Of a DNA stretch of 54,040 bases, positions 32,440-40,342 are shown piece by piece; position 1 is the first letter of the stretch; each line of letters starts with the position of its first letter. The position numbers and the translations under genes were made by a program. Source of the DNA: an uncultured Myxococcales bacterium (GTDB taxonomy: Bacteria; Myxococcota_A; UBA9042; DTJE01). A model generated the notes under the pieces. That model was not told the origin of the DNA. It was given only the letters and a program-made list of their open reading frames with translations, and ran no database searches. The stretch is taken from contig CAINDP010000170.1 of NCBI GenBank assembly GCA_903847405.1, positions 1 to 54,040 of the forward strand, in the 5' to 3' direction.

Positions 32440-33566
32440 CGCCCCCCCAGCGCGGCGGGACACCCCCGTCCGTCGTCAGCGCCCGACGGCAGGTCCCGGG
32501 TCCCCGACCGACCGCGCAGACGCTCCCGGGCGGCCTGCGCCCCCGGGTGCCGATCGCCTTGCGCGTCCGGGTCGCCGAGTCGCTGGCCCGGCTGCTCGGC
32601 GGGGGCCGCTCGCTGCTCGAGGCGCTGGACGACCTTCGATCCGCATCCCGGAACCGCAGGCTGACGGCGGCGCTGACGGCGATGGCCCAGGGCCTGCGCG
32701 ACGGCGCCCTGCTGTCCGACGCCGCCGCCCGGGCACCGGAACTGTTCTCCCCCGGGGAGCGGGGGCTGCTGGAGGTCGGCGAGCGCACGGGCCGCCTGCC
32801 CGAGGTCCTGGGGCGCCTGGCCGCCAGCCTGGGTCGCCAGGCCGAGGTCCGGCGTCGCCTCTGGAAATCGGCGGCCTACCCCGCCTTCCTGCTGGCCACC
32901 TCGGCGCTGTCCCTGCCCCTCCCCAGCCTCGTGTCGTCCTCAGGCGTGAAGGGCTATCTCGTCCAGGCCGCCACCGGCCTCGGGATCCTCGCCCTCGTCG
33001 CCGTTGTCGCCGCCCTGATCCCGACGGTCGTGGCCCGCCTGAACCTCGGCGCGCCCCTGCGCCGTCTGGCCTGGAACCTCCCCCTCGTCCGCAGCCTCTA
33101 TCGGCCCCGGGTCCGCGCCGACACGCTCAACGCGGCCGCCATCGCCCTTTCGTCCGGCCTGGGCCTTCCCGAGACCCTCCGACTGGCCGGCCTGGCCTCG
33201 GCCGACCCGTCGGCGGTCTACGCCTGTCGCGAGATCGCCCGTCGCGTCGAGGCGGGCTCTGACCTCGCCTCCGCCATCGATGCGGCAGACTTCCTTCCCC
33301 CGGCGGACCTCCTGGTGGTCACGGGCGGGGAACGGGGAGGCGATCTGGACGTGGTCCTGGTCGAATTGGCAGAACAGGCCATGGGCGACCACGCGCGACG
33401 CGTGGAAATCGCCCTCCGCGTCACCGGCTGGTTGCTGCTGGTCGGCGTCATGGCCTCCCTGGCGGTCCAGATCCTCGGCCAGGCCCAGGGGGTGACCGGG
33501 ATCCCCGACAGCGTCCTGCGCGACATCGAGCGCGAAACCCGCGGCGTCTTCCAGAAGCCGCACTGA
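32430..33566 (+). CDS. Type II secretion/pilus GspF-like membrane protein
   Basis: 378 residues from GTG 32430 (GTG 32436 is equally possible). After a Pro-rich N-terminus come the two repeated GspF/PilC domains: LRVRVAESLARLLGGGRSLLEALDDLR (about 45-70), ...ERGLLEVGERTGRLPEVL; then LNAAAIALSSGLGLPETLRLAG...LVVTGGERGGDLDVVLVELAE. Membrane segments lie near 155-170, 180-200 and 330-350. GspF is the inner-membrane platform protein of type II secretion and type IV pili. No other secretion gene is adjacent, so this may be an orphan copy working with a system elsewhere or for a specialised pilus. Confidence 0.85.
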   Translation: MPVTPPQRGGTPPSVVSARRQVPGPRPTAQTLPGGLRPRVPIALRVRVAESLARLLGGGRSLLEALDDLRSASRNRRLTAALTAMAQGLRDGALLSDAAARAPELFSPGERGLLEVGERTGRLPEVLGRLAASLGRQAEVRRRLWKSAAYPAFLLATSALSLPLPSLVSSSGVKGYLVQAATGLGILALVAVVAALIPTVVARLNLGAPLRRLAWNLPLVRSLYRPRVRADTLNAAAIALSSGLGLPETLRLAGLASADPSAVYACREIARRVEAGSDLASAIDAADFLPPADLLVVTGGERGGDLDVVLVELAEQAMGDHARRVEIALRVTGWLLLVGVMASLAVQILGQAQGVTGIPDSVLRDIERETRGVFQKPH

Positions 33567-33615
33567 CGGCCCGCCCCGGTGCGCAGGCGGAGGCTGCGGA
33601 ATTGCAGGAATGTGC

Positions 33616-33621
33616 TATCCT
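33616..33621 (+). promoter_or_regulatory. -10 box of rnpB
   Basis: TATCCT ends six bases before the first base of the P1 helix of RNase P RNA, the right distance for transcription start at 33628. No clear -35. Confidence 0.5.
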
Positions 33622-33627
33622 CCGCCC

Positions 33628-34006
33628 GTCGGTCATGGCGGTCCAGGCGGCCGCTGGCGGCCTCGTGCCGTCGGAGGAAAGTCCGGGCTCCACAGGACAG
33701 GGTGCCGGGTAACGCCCGGTGGGGGCAACCCCAAGGAAAGTGCCACAGAAAATAGACCGCCTGGGCCTTCGGGCCTCGGCAAGGGTGAAAACGTGGGGTA
33801 AGAGCCCACGGGCGGTCGTGGTGACACGGCTGTCGGAAAACCCCACCCGGAGCAAGACCGAACAGGGGGCGGGCGGTTCGTCCGATGCCCCCGGGTTGTG
33901 TCGCTGGAGACGCACGGCAACGTGCGCCGTAGAGGAATGGTCGCCATGGGAGCCCCGGTGACGAGGCCCCCAGACAGAACCCGGCTTACGGGCCGCCATG
34001 ACCGAC
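33628..34006 (+). ncRNA. rnpB: RNase P RNA, type A
   Basis: Catalytic RNA that removes the 5' leader of pre-tRNAs. The ends pair: GTCGGTCATGGCGG (33628-33641) with CCGCCATGACCGAC (33993-34006) as helix P1. Universally conserved pieces are present in order: GAGGAAAGTCCGGGC (from 33676), GCCACAGAAAATAGACCGCC (from about 33742), GGCAAGGGTGAAA, the GGGTAAGAGCCCAC loop, AGAGGAATGGTCGCC and ACAGAACCCGGCTTA near the 3' end, which pairs with the first piece to make P4. Length about 379 nucleotides is normal. A protein gene starts 26 bases after. Confidence 0.96.
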
Positions 34007-34031
34007 GCCCCGTATCGCCAACGAGGGACCG

Positions 34032-34688
34032 ATGACCGGTGACGGCCACCGCCCGATTCCCCTGTGGGCCACCAGCCGCGGCCTCCACGTGATGGTCCGC
34101 ATGGCGCTGTCCCAGCAGGGGCGTACCGCTCTTCCGGCCGGTACGCTGGCCGAGTTCCGCAGGGCACTGGACGAGACCCGGTCGCCCGTGGTGATCGTCG
34201 CGGCCGAAGATCTGCTGGCCGGTGGCCTCGATCCGGCGCTCCTCGAGCGTCTGGTCGGGGACGGCACCGCGGTCGTGCTGCTGTCGGCGGTCCGGCCCCT
34301 TCCGGAGCCGCCAGGCCCCCGGACCCGCGTACTCCCCGTGCCCTTCACGACCCGTGACCTGCTGGATGCCCTCGCGGTCGCCCCGGCGCCCCACTGGACA
34401 TCCCGAGGACCCGCCGAGCCGCAGCAGGCGCCCCAGGCGCCCTCCCCTCTCCCGCCGCCTCCCGCGTTCGCCCCGCCCGCCCTGGCTCCGGAAGCCCTCG
34501 CCGACCTGGTTCGCCGCGAGGTCGAACGCCTGGTCGCCGACACTGCCCGGCAGATGGTCGAGGAGGTGGCCCGCCGGGTCGTCCCCGAGCTGGCCGAGGC
34601 GATGATTCGGGCCGAGCTTGCACGTGTGTTGCGGGAATCCGACGAGGCGGCTCTGACCGGACCGGGCGGCCCGGACGACGATCGATAG
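34032..34688 (+). CDS. Pseudo-receiver protein with conserved C-terminal helix
   Basis: 218 residues from ATG 34032, with GAGGG four bases upstream. Residues about 10-110 have alpha/beta alternation like a response-regulator receiver (VVIVAAEDLL, AVVLLSAVRP, RVLPVPFTTRDLLDAL) but no acidic pair or obvious phospho-acceptor, so it is likely a pseudo-receiver. A Pro/Ala linker (about 120-152) precedes a C-terminal helix, LVRREVERLVADTARQMV then VARRVVPELAEAMIRAE, the VVPELAE-type motif known at the ends of many deltaproteobacterial receiver proteins. Role unknown; a scaffold function is plausible. Confidence 0.65.
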   Translation: MTGDGHRPIPLWATSRGLHVMVRMALSQQGRTALPAGTLAEFRRALDETRSPVVIVAAEDLLAGGLDPALLERLVGDGTAVVLLSAVRPLPEPPGPRTRVLPVPFTTRDLLDALAVAPAPHWTSRGPAEPQQAPQAPSPLPPPPAFAPPALAPEALADLVRREVERLVADTARQMVEEVARRVVPELAEAMIRAELARVLRESDEAALTGPGGPDDDR

Positions 34689-34699
34689 GGTCCAGGCTC

Positions 34700-35461
34700 C
34701 TAGACCCCCAGGTCCCCCACGCCCGCCAGACGCGCCGCCAGCCGGCCCGCCAGCAGCAGGGAAGCGCCCCAGACGACCGTGAATGCGATCCCCTGCCAGA
34801 AGGAATGCCGGGTGCCCAGGTGTGTCACCAGGGCCAGCACCAGGGCGATCCCTACGGTCAGCCCGATCTGTGCCCCGGCCGACGCCATCGCAGGCACCGC
34901 CGTCGTCAGGATTCCGCAGCCCAGGGCCGCGCCCATCCCGATCAGCGTGAACATGGCCGCGAAACCGACCCCGCCGAAGAACGTCAGGCGCTCCCCGGGG
35001 AGCAGCGTCGACACCAGGGTCAGCAGCAGCGGCACCAGCACCAGCATCACGATCAGCAGCACCGAGGCCGATTTCACCTGCCGGTAGAAGTCCCCCGACG
35101 ACGAAACCCGGATCCGCCCGGCCTCGACCTCCTGGATCGTGCGGAAGAACAGGTTGTAGTTGAACAGGGGGGGGAACCGGTCCACCGGCACCCCCTCGAT
35201 CTTCGCGATGGACGTGTACGGGATGTCCCGCAGTTCCGCCTTGTTGCCCTGCGCCCGGAACAGGTGGTCCGCGTCGCCCTTCTTGATTTCTTCCGGCTGG
35301 TCCTTGTCCTTTTCCCACAGGAACTTGACGCCGACCTCGGTGACCGCCTCGACGACCCCGCTGTACACGGTCCCGTCGATCGTCTGCAGGGACCCCGCCC
35401 GCGCCTGGCCGCCCAGGACCAGGATCGGAAGCACGGCTGCAACCAGCGCCATCCGCCTCAT
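34700..35461 (-). CDS. Membrane protein with SHS2/SH3-like N-terminal domain
   Basis: 253 residues from ATG 35461 (GGAGG six bases upstream). Signal peptide 1-20 (ALVAAVLPILVLGGQARA); a small beta-rich periplasmic domain begins SLQTIDGTVYSGVVEAVTEVGVKFLWE, resembling an SH3/PRC-barrel-like strand order; then five hydrophobic helices from about 130 onward (SVLLIVMLVLVPLLLTLVSTLL, LTFFGGVGFAAMFTLI and so on). The family is not recognised. An inner-membrane protein with an exported N-terminal domain fits; it ends just past the converging pseudo-receiver gene. Confidence 0.7.
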   Translation of the reverse strand: MRRMALVAAVLPILVLGGQARAGSLQTIDGTVYSGVVEAVTEVGVKFLWEKDKDQPEEIKKGDADHLFRAQGNKAELRDIPYTSIAKIEGVPVDRFPPLFNYNLFFRTIQEVEAGRIRVSSSGDFYRQVKSASVLLIVMLVLVPLLLTLVSTLLPGERLTFFGGVGFAAMFTLIGMGAALGCGILTTAVPAMASAGAQIGLTVGIALVLALVTHLGTRHSFWQGIAFTVVWGASLLLAGRLAARLAGVGDLGV

Positions 35462-35494
35462 GTCGGCCCTCCCATGTGGTTTCAATGCGCGGGT

Positions 35495-35523
35495 AATATC
35501 GTCCGCTTTCGCGGGAGCGTCAA
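35495..35523 (-). promoter_or_regulatory. Promoter of the membrane-protein gene at 34700
   Basis: Minus strand -35 TTGACG (35523-35518), a 17-base spacer and -10 GATATT (35500-35495), 34 bases upstream of the start. Confidence 0.5.
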
Positions 35524-35569
35524 GCGAAGCCACCCGACCAGGGGGATCACGCGGGGATTCCGTGGATTC

Positions 35570-36328
35570 TCAGTTGCAGCCGCTCGGCGGGAAGCACTCC
35601 TGGGTCGGAGTGGGGCAGTTGTGGCCCTGCGCGTACTCTTCGCAGGTCCAGGTGGGCCAACTGTTCGCGCGCAGGTCCGTCTTGGCGCATTCGGTATCCA
35701 GGATGCAGTCCTTGTATTCGACGAACACGGCCTGCTGATCCTTGGATGCCAGGCCGAAGCAGCGCAACGGGCAGGACGGGTCGTCCGGGTCGCACTCCTT
35801 GCGACAGTTCACGATGGCGCAGCACTTGCCGACGGTCGCCGCGAAGCATCCTTCCAGCGCCGCAGGGCAGGCCGTCGTCGCACAGACGCTCAACTGCTCA
35901 TTTTCGAACACGGCGGCACAGGCCGCGGTCGCCAGGCAATCCCGCACGGCCTGCCACTTCGTCACCTCGGCCGCATCCGCCGTCCCCACGCACTCGGTTT
36001 CACGTCCGGCGCCCGTGCACTGCAGGGCGCAAGCCGCAATGGCGTGGCAGGTCGGTCCCGTCACGACGGCCGGGCAACCGGGCGGCACGTCCGCCGGGGG
36101 ATTGTCGACTGCCACGACGTCGGGCGCGCCAGGGTCGCCGGGGCCGGGATCGAAGGTCCCCGGGTCCAGCGGGAGGCCCGGGTCCTCGGGAACGTCCGCA
36201 GGAGGCTGCTGAACGTCGGTCGGGGTATCCGCGGTCACGGCGTCCGCGCTGCCGTTTCCACTGTCACAGGCCCAGAACGCGGTCGTCACGACCATCGCCA
36301 GGAGTGCGAACCACCGAGACGTCTTCAT
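35570..36328 (-). CDS. Cys-rich lipoprotein with DVP linker (A)
   Basis: 252 residues from ATG 36328. Lipobox FWAC (Cys near 21). An Asp/Pro-rich linker (about 28-80, DVPEDPGLPLDPGTFDPG) precedes about 20 cysteines in CxxxC-type pairs (CHAIAACALQC; CFAATVGKCCAIVNCRKEC; CPLRCFG). The pattern matches myxobacterial surface lipoproteins that are heavily disulphide bonded. No enzymatic motif is visible. It lies 22 bases after the terminator-like hairpin at 36351-36382, so it may be made by read-through from the upstream paralogue. A TCA stop complement is at 35570. Confidence 0.82.
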   Translation of the reverse strand: MKTSRWFALLAMVVTTAFWACDSGNGSADAVTADTPTDVQQPPADVPEDPGLPLDPGTFDPGPGDPGAPDVVAVDNPPADVPPGCPAVVTGPTCHAIAACALQCTGAGRETECVGTADAAEVTKWQAVRDCLATAACAAVFENEQLSVCATTACPAALEGCFAATVGKCCAIVNCRKECDPDDPSCPLRCFGLASKDQQAVFVEYKDCILDTECAKTDLRANSWPTWTCEEYAQGHNCPTPTQECFPPSGCN

Positions 36329-36350
36329 TGTCCCCCCTATAAACGAACAG

Positions 36351-36382
36351 GGGGCCGACAGCCCATGGCTGCCGGCCCCCCT
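36351..36382 (-). terminator. Stem-loop between the two Cys-rich lipoprotein genes
   Basis: On the minus strand, GGGGGGCCGGCAGCC pairs with GGCTGTCGGCCCCC around a short loop, followed by TGTTCGTTTAT. An intrinsic terminator for the upstream gene, with incomplete U tract. Confidence 0.6.
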
Positions 36383-36412
36383 TCTTCGGTCAGGTTGCGC
36401 CGGGACCGACGG

Positions 36413-37513
36413 CTACTGGGCCGCCGCGTCGTTCTGGCAGGCCAGCGTCTTGTCCGCGCAGGCGCCGCCCTGGTTGATCGCCGCGTTGAAGCACGTGTTG
36501 CACGCGGTGTTCTGCTCGGGCGTGCCGTTCTCCGGGCATTCGGCGACGCACGCGTCGTTGGCGCAGCCGATCATCGCGTTCCACAGGGTGCCGGCGGTCT
36601 TGGTGCCGTTGGACAGGCAGGCCTGGGTGCAGGGGCCGTCGGCGCAGGCGAACGCGCACGTCAGCATTGCGCCGCACTTGTCGGTGCCGTACGCCACGCA
36701 CTTGTCCCACTGCGTCACGCAGGCGCCGCCGTCCAGGGCGTTGTTGAAGCAGGTGTTGCAGGCCGTCGTCTGGGCCGGCGTCGGGTTGGCCGGGCACTCG
36801 GCGGTGCAGGCGTTGTTCGCGCAAGTGATCACGTTCTGCAGGTCAATCTGGGCCTGGCTCGTGCCGCCGCCCCAGCAATTGCCCACGCACACCTGCTGCT
36901 CGTTCTCGGGCGTGGCCACGACGTCGTCGGGGCAGCCGTTCAGGCAGCCGACCAGCGCCGGGCAACCGTCGTACTGGCAGCCCCAGAAGCAGCCGTAGTA
37001 CTGGTTGATGCACTTGGTATCGATGCACGCGTAGTACTCTTCGTTGGTCGTCGCGGAGGCGCAGTTCTGCTGCAGGCAGGTATTGAAGGCCTGGAAGTCC
37101 GCCAGCCCCTTGGCCGACAACTTCGCCTGGCACTCCTGGCGGCAGGCGTCGCCGGTGGCGTCCTGGTTGCAGTCGCCGGAGCAGGCGTAGAGGGCCTTGC
37201 AGGAACCTTCGGGGTCGTCGAAGCAACCGGTCACGTCGGTGCCCGGATCGCTGACCACGGGAACGTCGGTCACCACGGGAACGTCGACGCCGGTGTCGGG
37301 CGGCGGCGGGTTGTCCACGCCGTTCGTATCGACGGTCGGCGTGTCGCGGGGCGTATCGACGGTGACGCCGTCCGTGCCGCCGTTGTCCTTGACGTCCACG
37401 CCGGCGTTGTCCGGCAGCACCACGCTGCCATCCGTCGTCGTGTTCGAACTGTCACAGGCGCTGAACATACCGGCCAGCGCCAGCACCACGAAAATCCCCA
37501 CGAAACGCTTCAT
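36413..37513 (-). CDS. Cys-rich lipoprotein with DVP linker (B)
   Basis: 366 residues from ATG 37513 (AGGAG eight bases upstream). Lipobox FSAC (Cys20). A Thr/Val/Asp/Pro linker (about 25-95, DVPVVTDVPVV) is followed by about 30 cysteines in two similar halves; a repeated pattern is 'ACNTCFNxAxxxGGAC' (ACNTCFNNALDGGACVTQWDKC and ACNTCFNAAINQGGACADK), so the array arose by internal duplication. The unit resembles the disulphide knots of myxobacterial lipoprotein families. Probably displayed on the cell surface; the binding partner is unknown. Precedes the related gene at 35570-36328. Confidence 0.84.
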   Translation of the reverse strand: MKRFVGIFVVLALAGMFSACDSSNTTTDGSVVLPDNAGVDVKDNGGTDGVTVDTPRDTPTVDTNGVDNPPPPDTGVDVPVVTDVPVVSDPGTDVTGCFDDPEGSCKALYACSGDCNQDATGDACRQECQAKLSAKGLADFQAFNTCLQQNCASATTNEEYYACIDTKCINQYYGCFWGCQYDGCPALVGCLNGCPDDVVATPENEQQVCVGNCWGGGTSQAQIDLQNVITCANNACTAECPANPTPAQTTACNTCFNNALDGGACVTQWDKCVAYGTDKCGAMLTCAFACADGPCTQACLSNGTKTAGTLWNAMIGCANDACVAECPENGTPEQNTACNTCFNAAINQGGACADKTLACQNDAAAQ

Positions 37514-37545
37514 CGTATTCACTCCTGCCAAGCATAAAGAGGCGC

Positions 37546-37560
37546 GGGCAAGCCTTGCCC
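37546..37560. promoter_or_regulatory. Perfect inverted repeat in the leader of lipoprotein B
   Basis: GGGCAAG-C-CTTGCCC, a 7+1+7 palindrome in the untranslated leader. Possible operator or short RNA hairpin. Confidence 0.45.
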
Positions 37561-37573
37561 ATTCAACCGGGGA

Positions 37574-37602
37574 ATAGTCTGCGTTTGCAGCACCGAAGTC
37601 AA
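37574..37602 (-). promoter_or_regulatory. Promoter of Cys-rich lipoprotein B
   Basis: Minus strand -35 TTGACT (37602-37597), a 17-base spacer and -10 GACTAT (37579-37574, only 3 of 6 to consensus). Confidence 0.4.
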
Positions 37603-37654
37603 GACGAATCTGCCGGAACTCGGCGCAGGAAAGAAGGATTGTCGAAACCACGTC

Positions 37655-40342
37655 TCAGGCGGGAACCGCGGCGGGGGCGCTTCCGGACAGCGGAATCTTG
37701 ATCGTGAACTCGGCCCCGGCGCCCTCCTCGCCCCCGACGTCGATGGTGCCCTTGATGGAATGCACCACGCGCCAGACGATGGTCAGCCCCAGGCCCATGC
37801 CCCTGCCCGGCCCCTTGGTCGTGAAGAAGGGCGTGAAGATTCGGTCCCGCTGCTCCCGGGGGATGCCGGCGCCGTTGTCCCGGATCGTCAGCAGCACCTG
37901 TCCGCCATCGACCCGGCCGCGGATCCGCACCAGGCCTCCCTCTTCCGGCGACGCCTCGATAGCGTTCTGGATCAGGTTGGTCAGTACCTGGTGGAACTCC
38001 TCGGGGACACAATCGACGAAGCCCTGGCCCTGGAGGTCCGTTTCGACCCGCACGTCGCGGCCGGTCGCCGGCAGCACGATGTCGATGACGTCGTTCACCG
38101 CGGTGAACACATCGTAGGCCCCGACCCGCCGCGCATAGCCCTCGCGGCTGTACTTCCGCATCAGGTCCACCGTGCCCGCGATACGCCGCACGCCGGCGTC
38201 GGCCGTCTCGAACATCTTCTTGGCGCGCGTTTCCGCGACCTGGACGACCTTCGCCTCCTCGGGGGTCAGTTCCCGGCCCGCAGTCTCCCGCAACAGCGTC
38301 ACGACCTTGCCCATGTCGGTCTTCACCAGGGCGACCGCGTTCTTGATGTAGTTCAACGGGTTGTTGATTTCGTGCGCCATGCCGCTGGCGACCTTTTCCA
38401 GCGAGTCGACCTGCTGGTTCAGCAGGAGGTCCGCGTGCGTGCCCTCGATGTGCAGCAGCGTCCGGACCGATTGCAGCAGTTCCTTGGGGTGGAAGGGCTT
38501 GGTCAGGTACAGGTTGACGCCCGACTCCATGCCCGCGATGCGATCGTCCAGGTCGCCGCGCGCCGTCAGCATGATGATCGGCGCCGCCTTCAGGGACGGG
38601 TCGTTGCGCAGACAGCGCGCCAGTTCCATGCCGTCCATCCCGGGCATCATGTAGTCGGTGATGATCAGGTCGGGCCGCAGCCGCTTCGCCAGTTCGAACC
38701 CCTTCACCCCGTCCTCGGCCGCGAGGATCTTGAAGTGCTGGCGCAGGCTCATGTGGACCAGCCGGATCACGTCCGGCGTGTCCTCCACCACCAGCACCGT
38801 GTAGGGCCGCGAACCCTCGTCCGCGTCGCGCTCCACGATGCGCCGTTCGGTGGCCTCGGCGATGTCCAGCAACCGGTAGTCGTCCCGGGTGGCCAACTGG
38901 ACCGACCAGTCCACGATGTTGTGGTCGTCGGAACGCTGGGCCAGGGACGTGTCGCGGTTCTCGGACCGCCGATCCAGCGCCTCGGGCCGGAAGTGGTCCC
39001 GCCCCTTGAACAACTGCACGTGGAACGCGGCGCCCTTGCCCTCCTCGGCCTCGGCCCAGATCCGCCCGCTGTGCAGGTTGACCAGTTCCTTGGCCAGGGC
39101 CAGGCCAATGCCCGTGCCGCCGTACTTCCGGGTGCCCGCCATGTCGACCTGGTAGAAGCGCTCGAAGACCCGCTCCGCCTTGTCTGCCGGGAAGCCGGGC
39201 CCATTGTCGATCACCGACACCAACACGTGGTCGCTGGCGTCCAGCATGCGGATCCGGATGTGCCCGCCCTCGGGCGTGAACTTGGCGGCATTGGACAGCA
39301 GGTTCACGAACACGCGTTCCAGCCGGTCCTGGTCGTAGGTCATCAAGGACTGCTCGACGTCCGACTCGAAGGTCATCTCGATGCGCTTGCGCTGGGCCAG
39401 CGGCATGACCGACTGGACCAGCCCGCGCAGGTAACCCACCAGGTCGTTGTCGATGACGCGCAGCCGGATCCGGGACTCCTCCAGTTTCGACAGGTCCAGG
39501 AGGTCCTGGATCAGCTTGAGCAGTTTCATCCCGTTGCGGTGCATCGTCTGGATGGTGGCGGACTGCTCCTCCGAGAAATGCCCCATGTCCCCGGACGACA
39601 TCAGTTCCAGCGGCGACAGGATCATCGCCAGCGGAGTCTTCAGCTCGTGCGTGATGTTCGCGAAGAACTGCGACTTGAACTTGTCCAGTTGCTTCAGTTC
39701 CTTGTGCGCCAGTTCCAGCGACGCCTTCGTCTTCTGCAGGATGAACTCCCCGCCGACCTGCTCGTGCTGGGCGTTGAAGGTCAGGACCTGGCCCACGACG
39801 ACCGTGATGGCGATGGACACCAGGAAGAACAGGTTCGACACCGTGGCCTCGATCAGGCCGGTCTGCCCCCAATCCGCGATCAGGGCGTTCGGGATCACGT
39901 AGGACAGGACGATGATCCCGTGCGTCAGCATGACCAGCCAGCGCGGCCAGATATACATCAAGCCCGCGCCCAGCATCACCAGCAGCAGGCCCGCGTAGTA
40001 GCCTGTCATGAAGCCTTCCAGGAACGGGATCATCAGCGAGATCCCGAGGCCCAGCAGGACGGCATGGGCCGACGTCAACCACCGCCAGTTCCGTTCGAAG
40101 AACGCCGTCTTCAGCAACAGCAGGATGACGATGGACACGACCGTGACGAACGCCCGGGCTGCGTAGAATACCGGCAGTCCGATGGCCCCGTCCCGCCCGC
40201 CCAGCATGACGTAATCGAGGATGCCGAACATTGGGTAGATGATGGCGGTCAGGATCAGGGCCAGGCGGGCGCCGTTCCGGTTGCGTTCAACCAGCCATAC
40301 GGCCCATTTCTCCTCGATTTCGGTACTGAACTCGATTGCCAT
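37655..40342 (-). CDS. Membrane hybrid sensor kinase with kinase-receiver-kinase layout
   Basis: 895 residues from ATG 40342, overlapping the methyltransferase stop (TGATG). About six hydrophobic segments (25-190) form a membrane module like 7TM/MASE sensors. Then kinase 1: His232 in ANITHELKTPLAM, ATPase N box VNLLSNAAKF, GTGIGLAL. Receiver about 514-635: acidic EDT, acceptor Asp563 in ITDYMMPGMDG, Lys615 in YLTKPF. Then kinase 2: His657 in ASGMAHEINNPLNYIKN and a second ATPase ending at about 885 (NLIQNAIEA, GMGLGL). Two complete histidine kinase cores flanking one receiver are unusual. It is the last gene of the three-gene signalling operon; a lipid-signal receptor like PhcS is inferred from context. 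Confidence 0.9.
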   Translation of the reverse strand: MAIEFSTEIEEKWAVWLVERNRNGARLALILTAIIYPMFGILDYVMLGGRDGAIGLPVFYAARAFVTVVSIVILLLLKTAFFERNWRWLTSAHAVLLGLGISLMIPFLEGFMTGYYAGLLLVMLGAGLMYIWPRWLVMLTHGIIVLSYVIPNALIADWGQTGLIEATVSNLFFLVSIAITVVVGQVLTFNAQHEQVGGEFILQKTKASLELAHKELKQLDKFKSQFFANITHELKTPLAMILSPLELMSSGDMGHFSEEQSATIQTMHRNGMKLLKLIQDLLDLSKLEESRIRLRVIDNDLVGYLRGLVQSVMPLAQRKRIEMTFESDVEQSLMTYDQDRLERVFVNLLSNAAKFTPEGGHIRIRMLDASDHVLVSVIDNGPGFPADKAERVFERFYQVDMAGTRKYGGTGIGLALAKELVNLHSGRIWAEAEEGKGAAFHVQLFKGRDHFRPEALDRRSENRDTSLAQRSDDHNIVDWSVQLATRDDYRLLDIAEATERRIVERDADEGSRPYTVLVVEDTPDVIRLVHMSLRQHFKILAAEDGVKGFELAKRLRPDLIITDYMMPGMDGMELARCLRNDPSLKAAPIIMLTARGDLDDRIAGMESGVNLYLTKPFHPKELLQSVRTLLHIEGTHADLLLNQQVDSLEKVASGMAHEINNPLNYIKNAVALVKTDMGKVVTLLRETAGRELTPEEAKVVQVAETRAKKMFETADAGVRRIAGTVDLMRKYSREGYARRVGAYDVFTAVNDVIDIVLPATGRDVRVETDLQGQGFVDCVPEEFHQVLTNLIQNAIEASPEEGGLVRIRGRVDGGQVLLTIRDNGAGIPREQRDRIFTPFFTTKGPGRGMGLGLTIVWRVVHSIKGTIDVGGEEGAGAEFTIKIPLSGSAPAAVPA

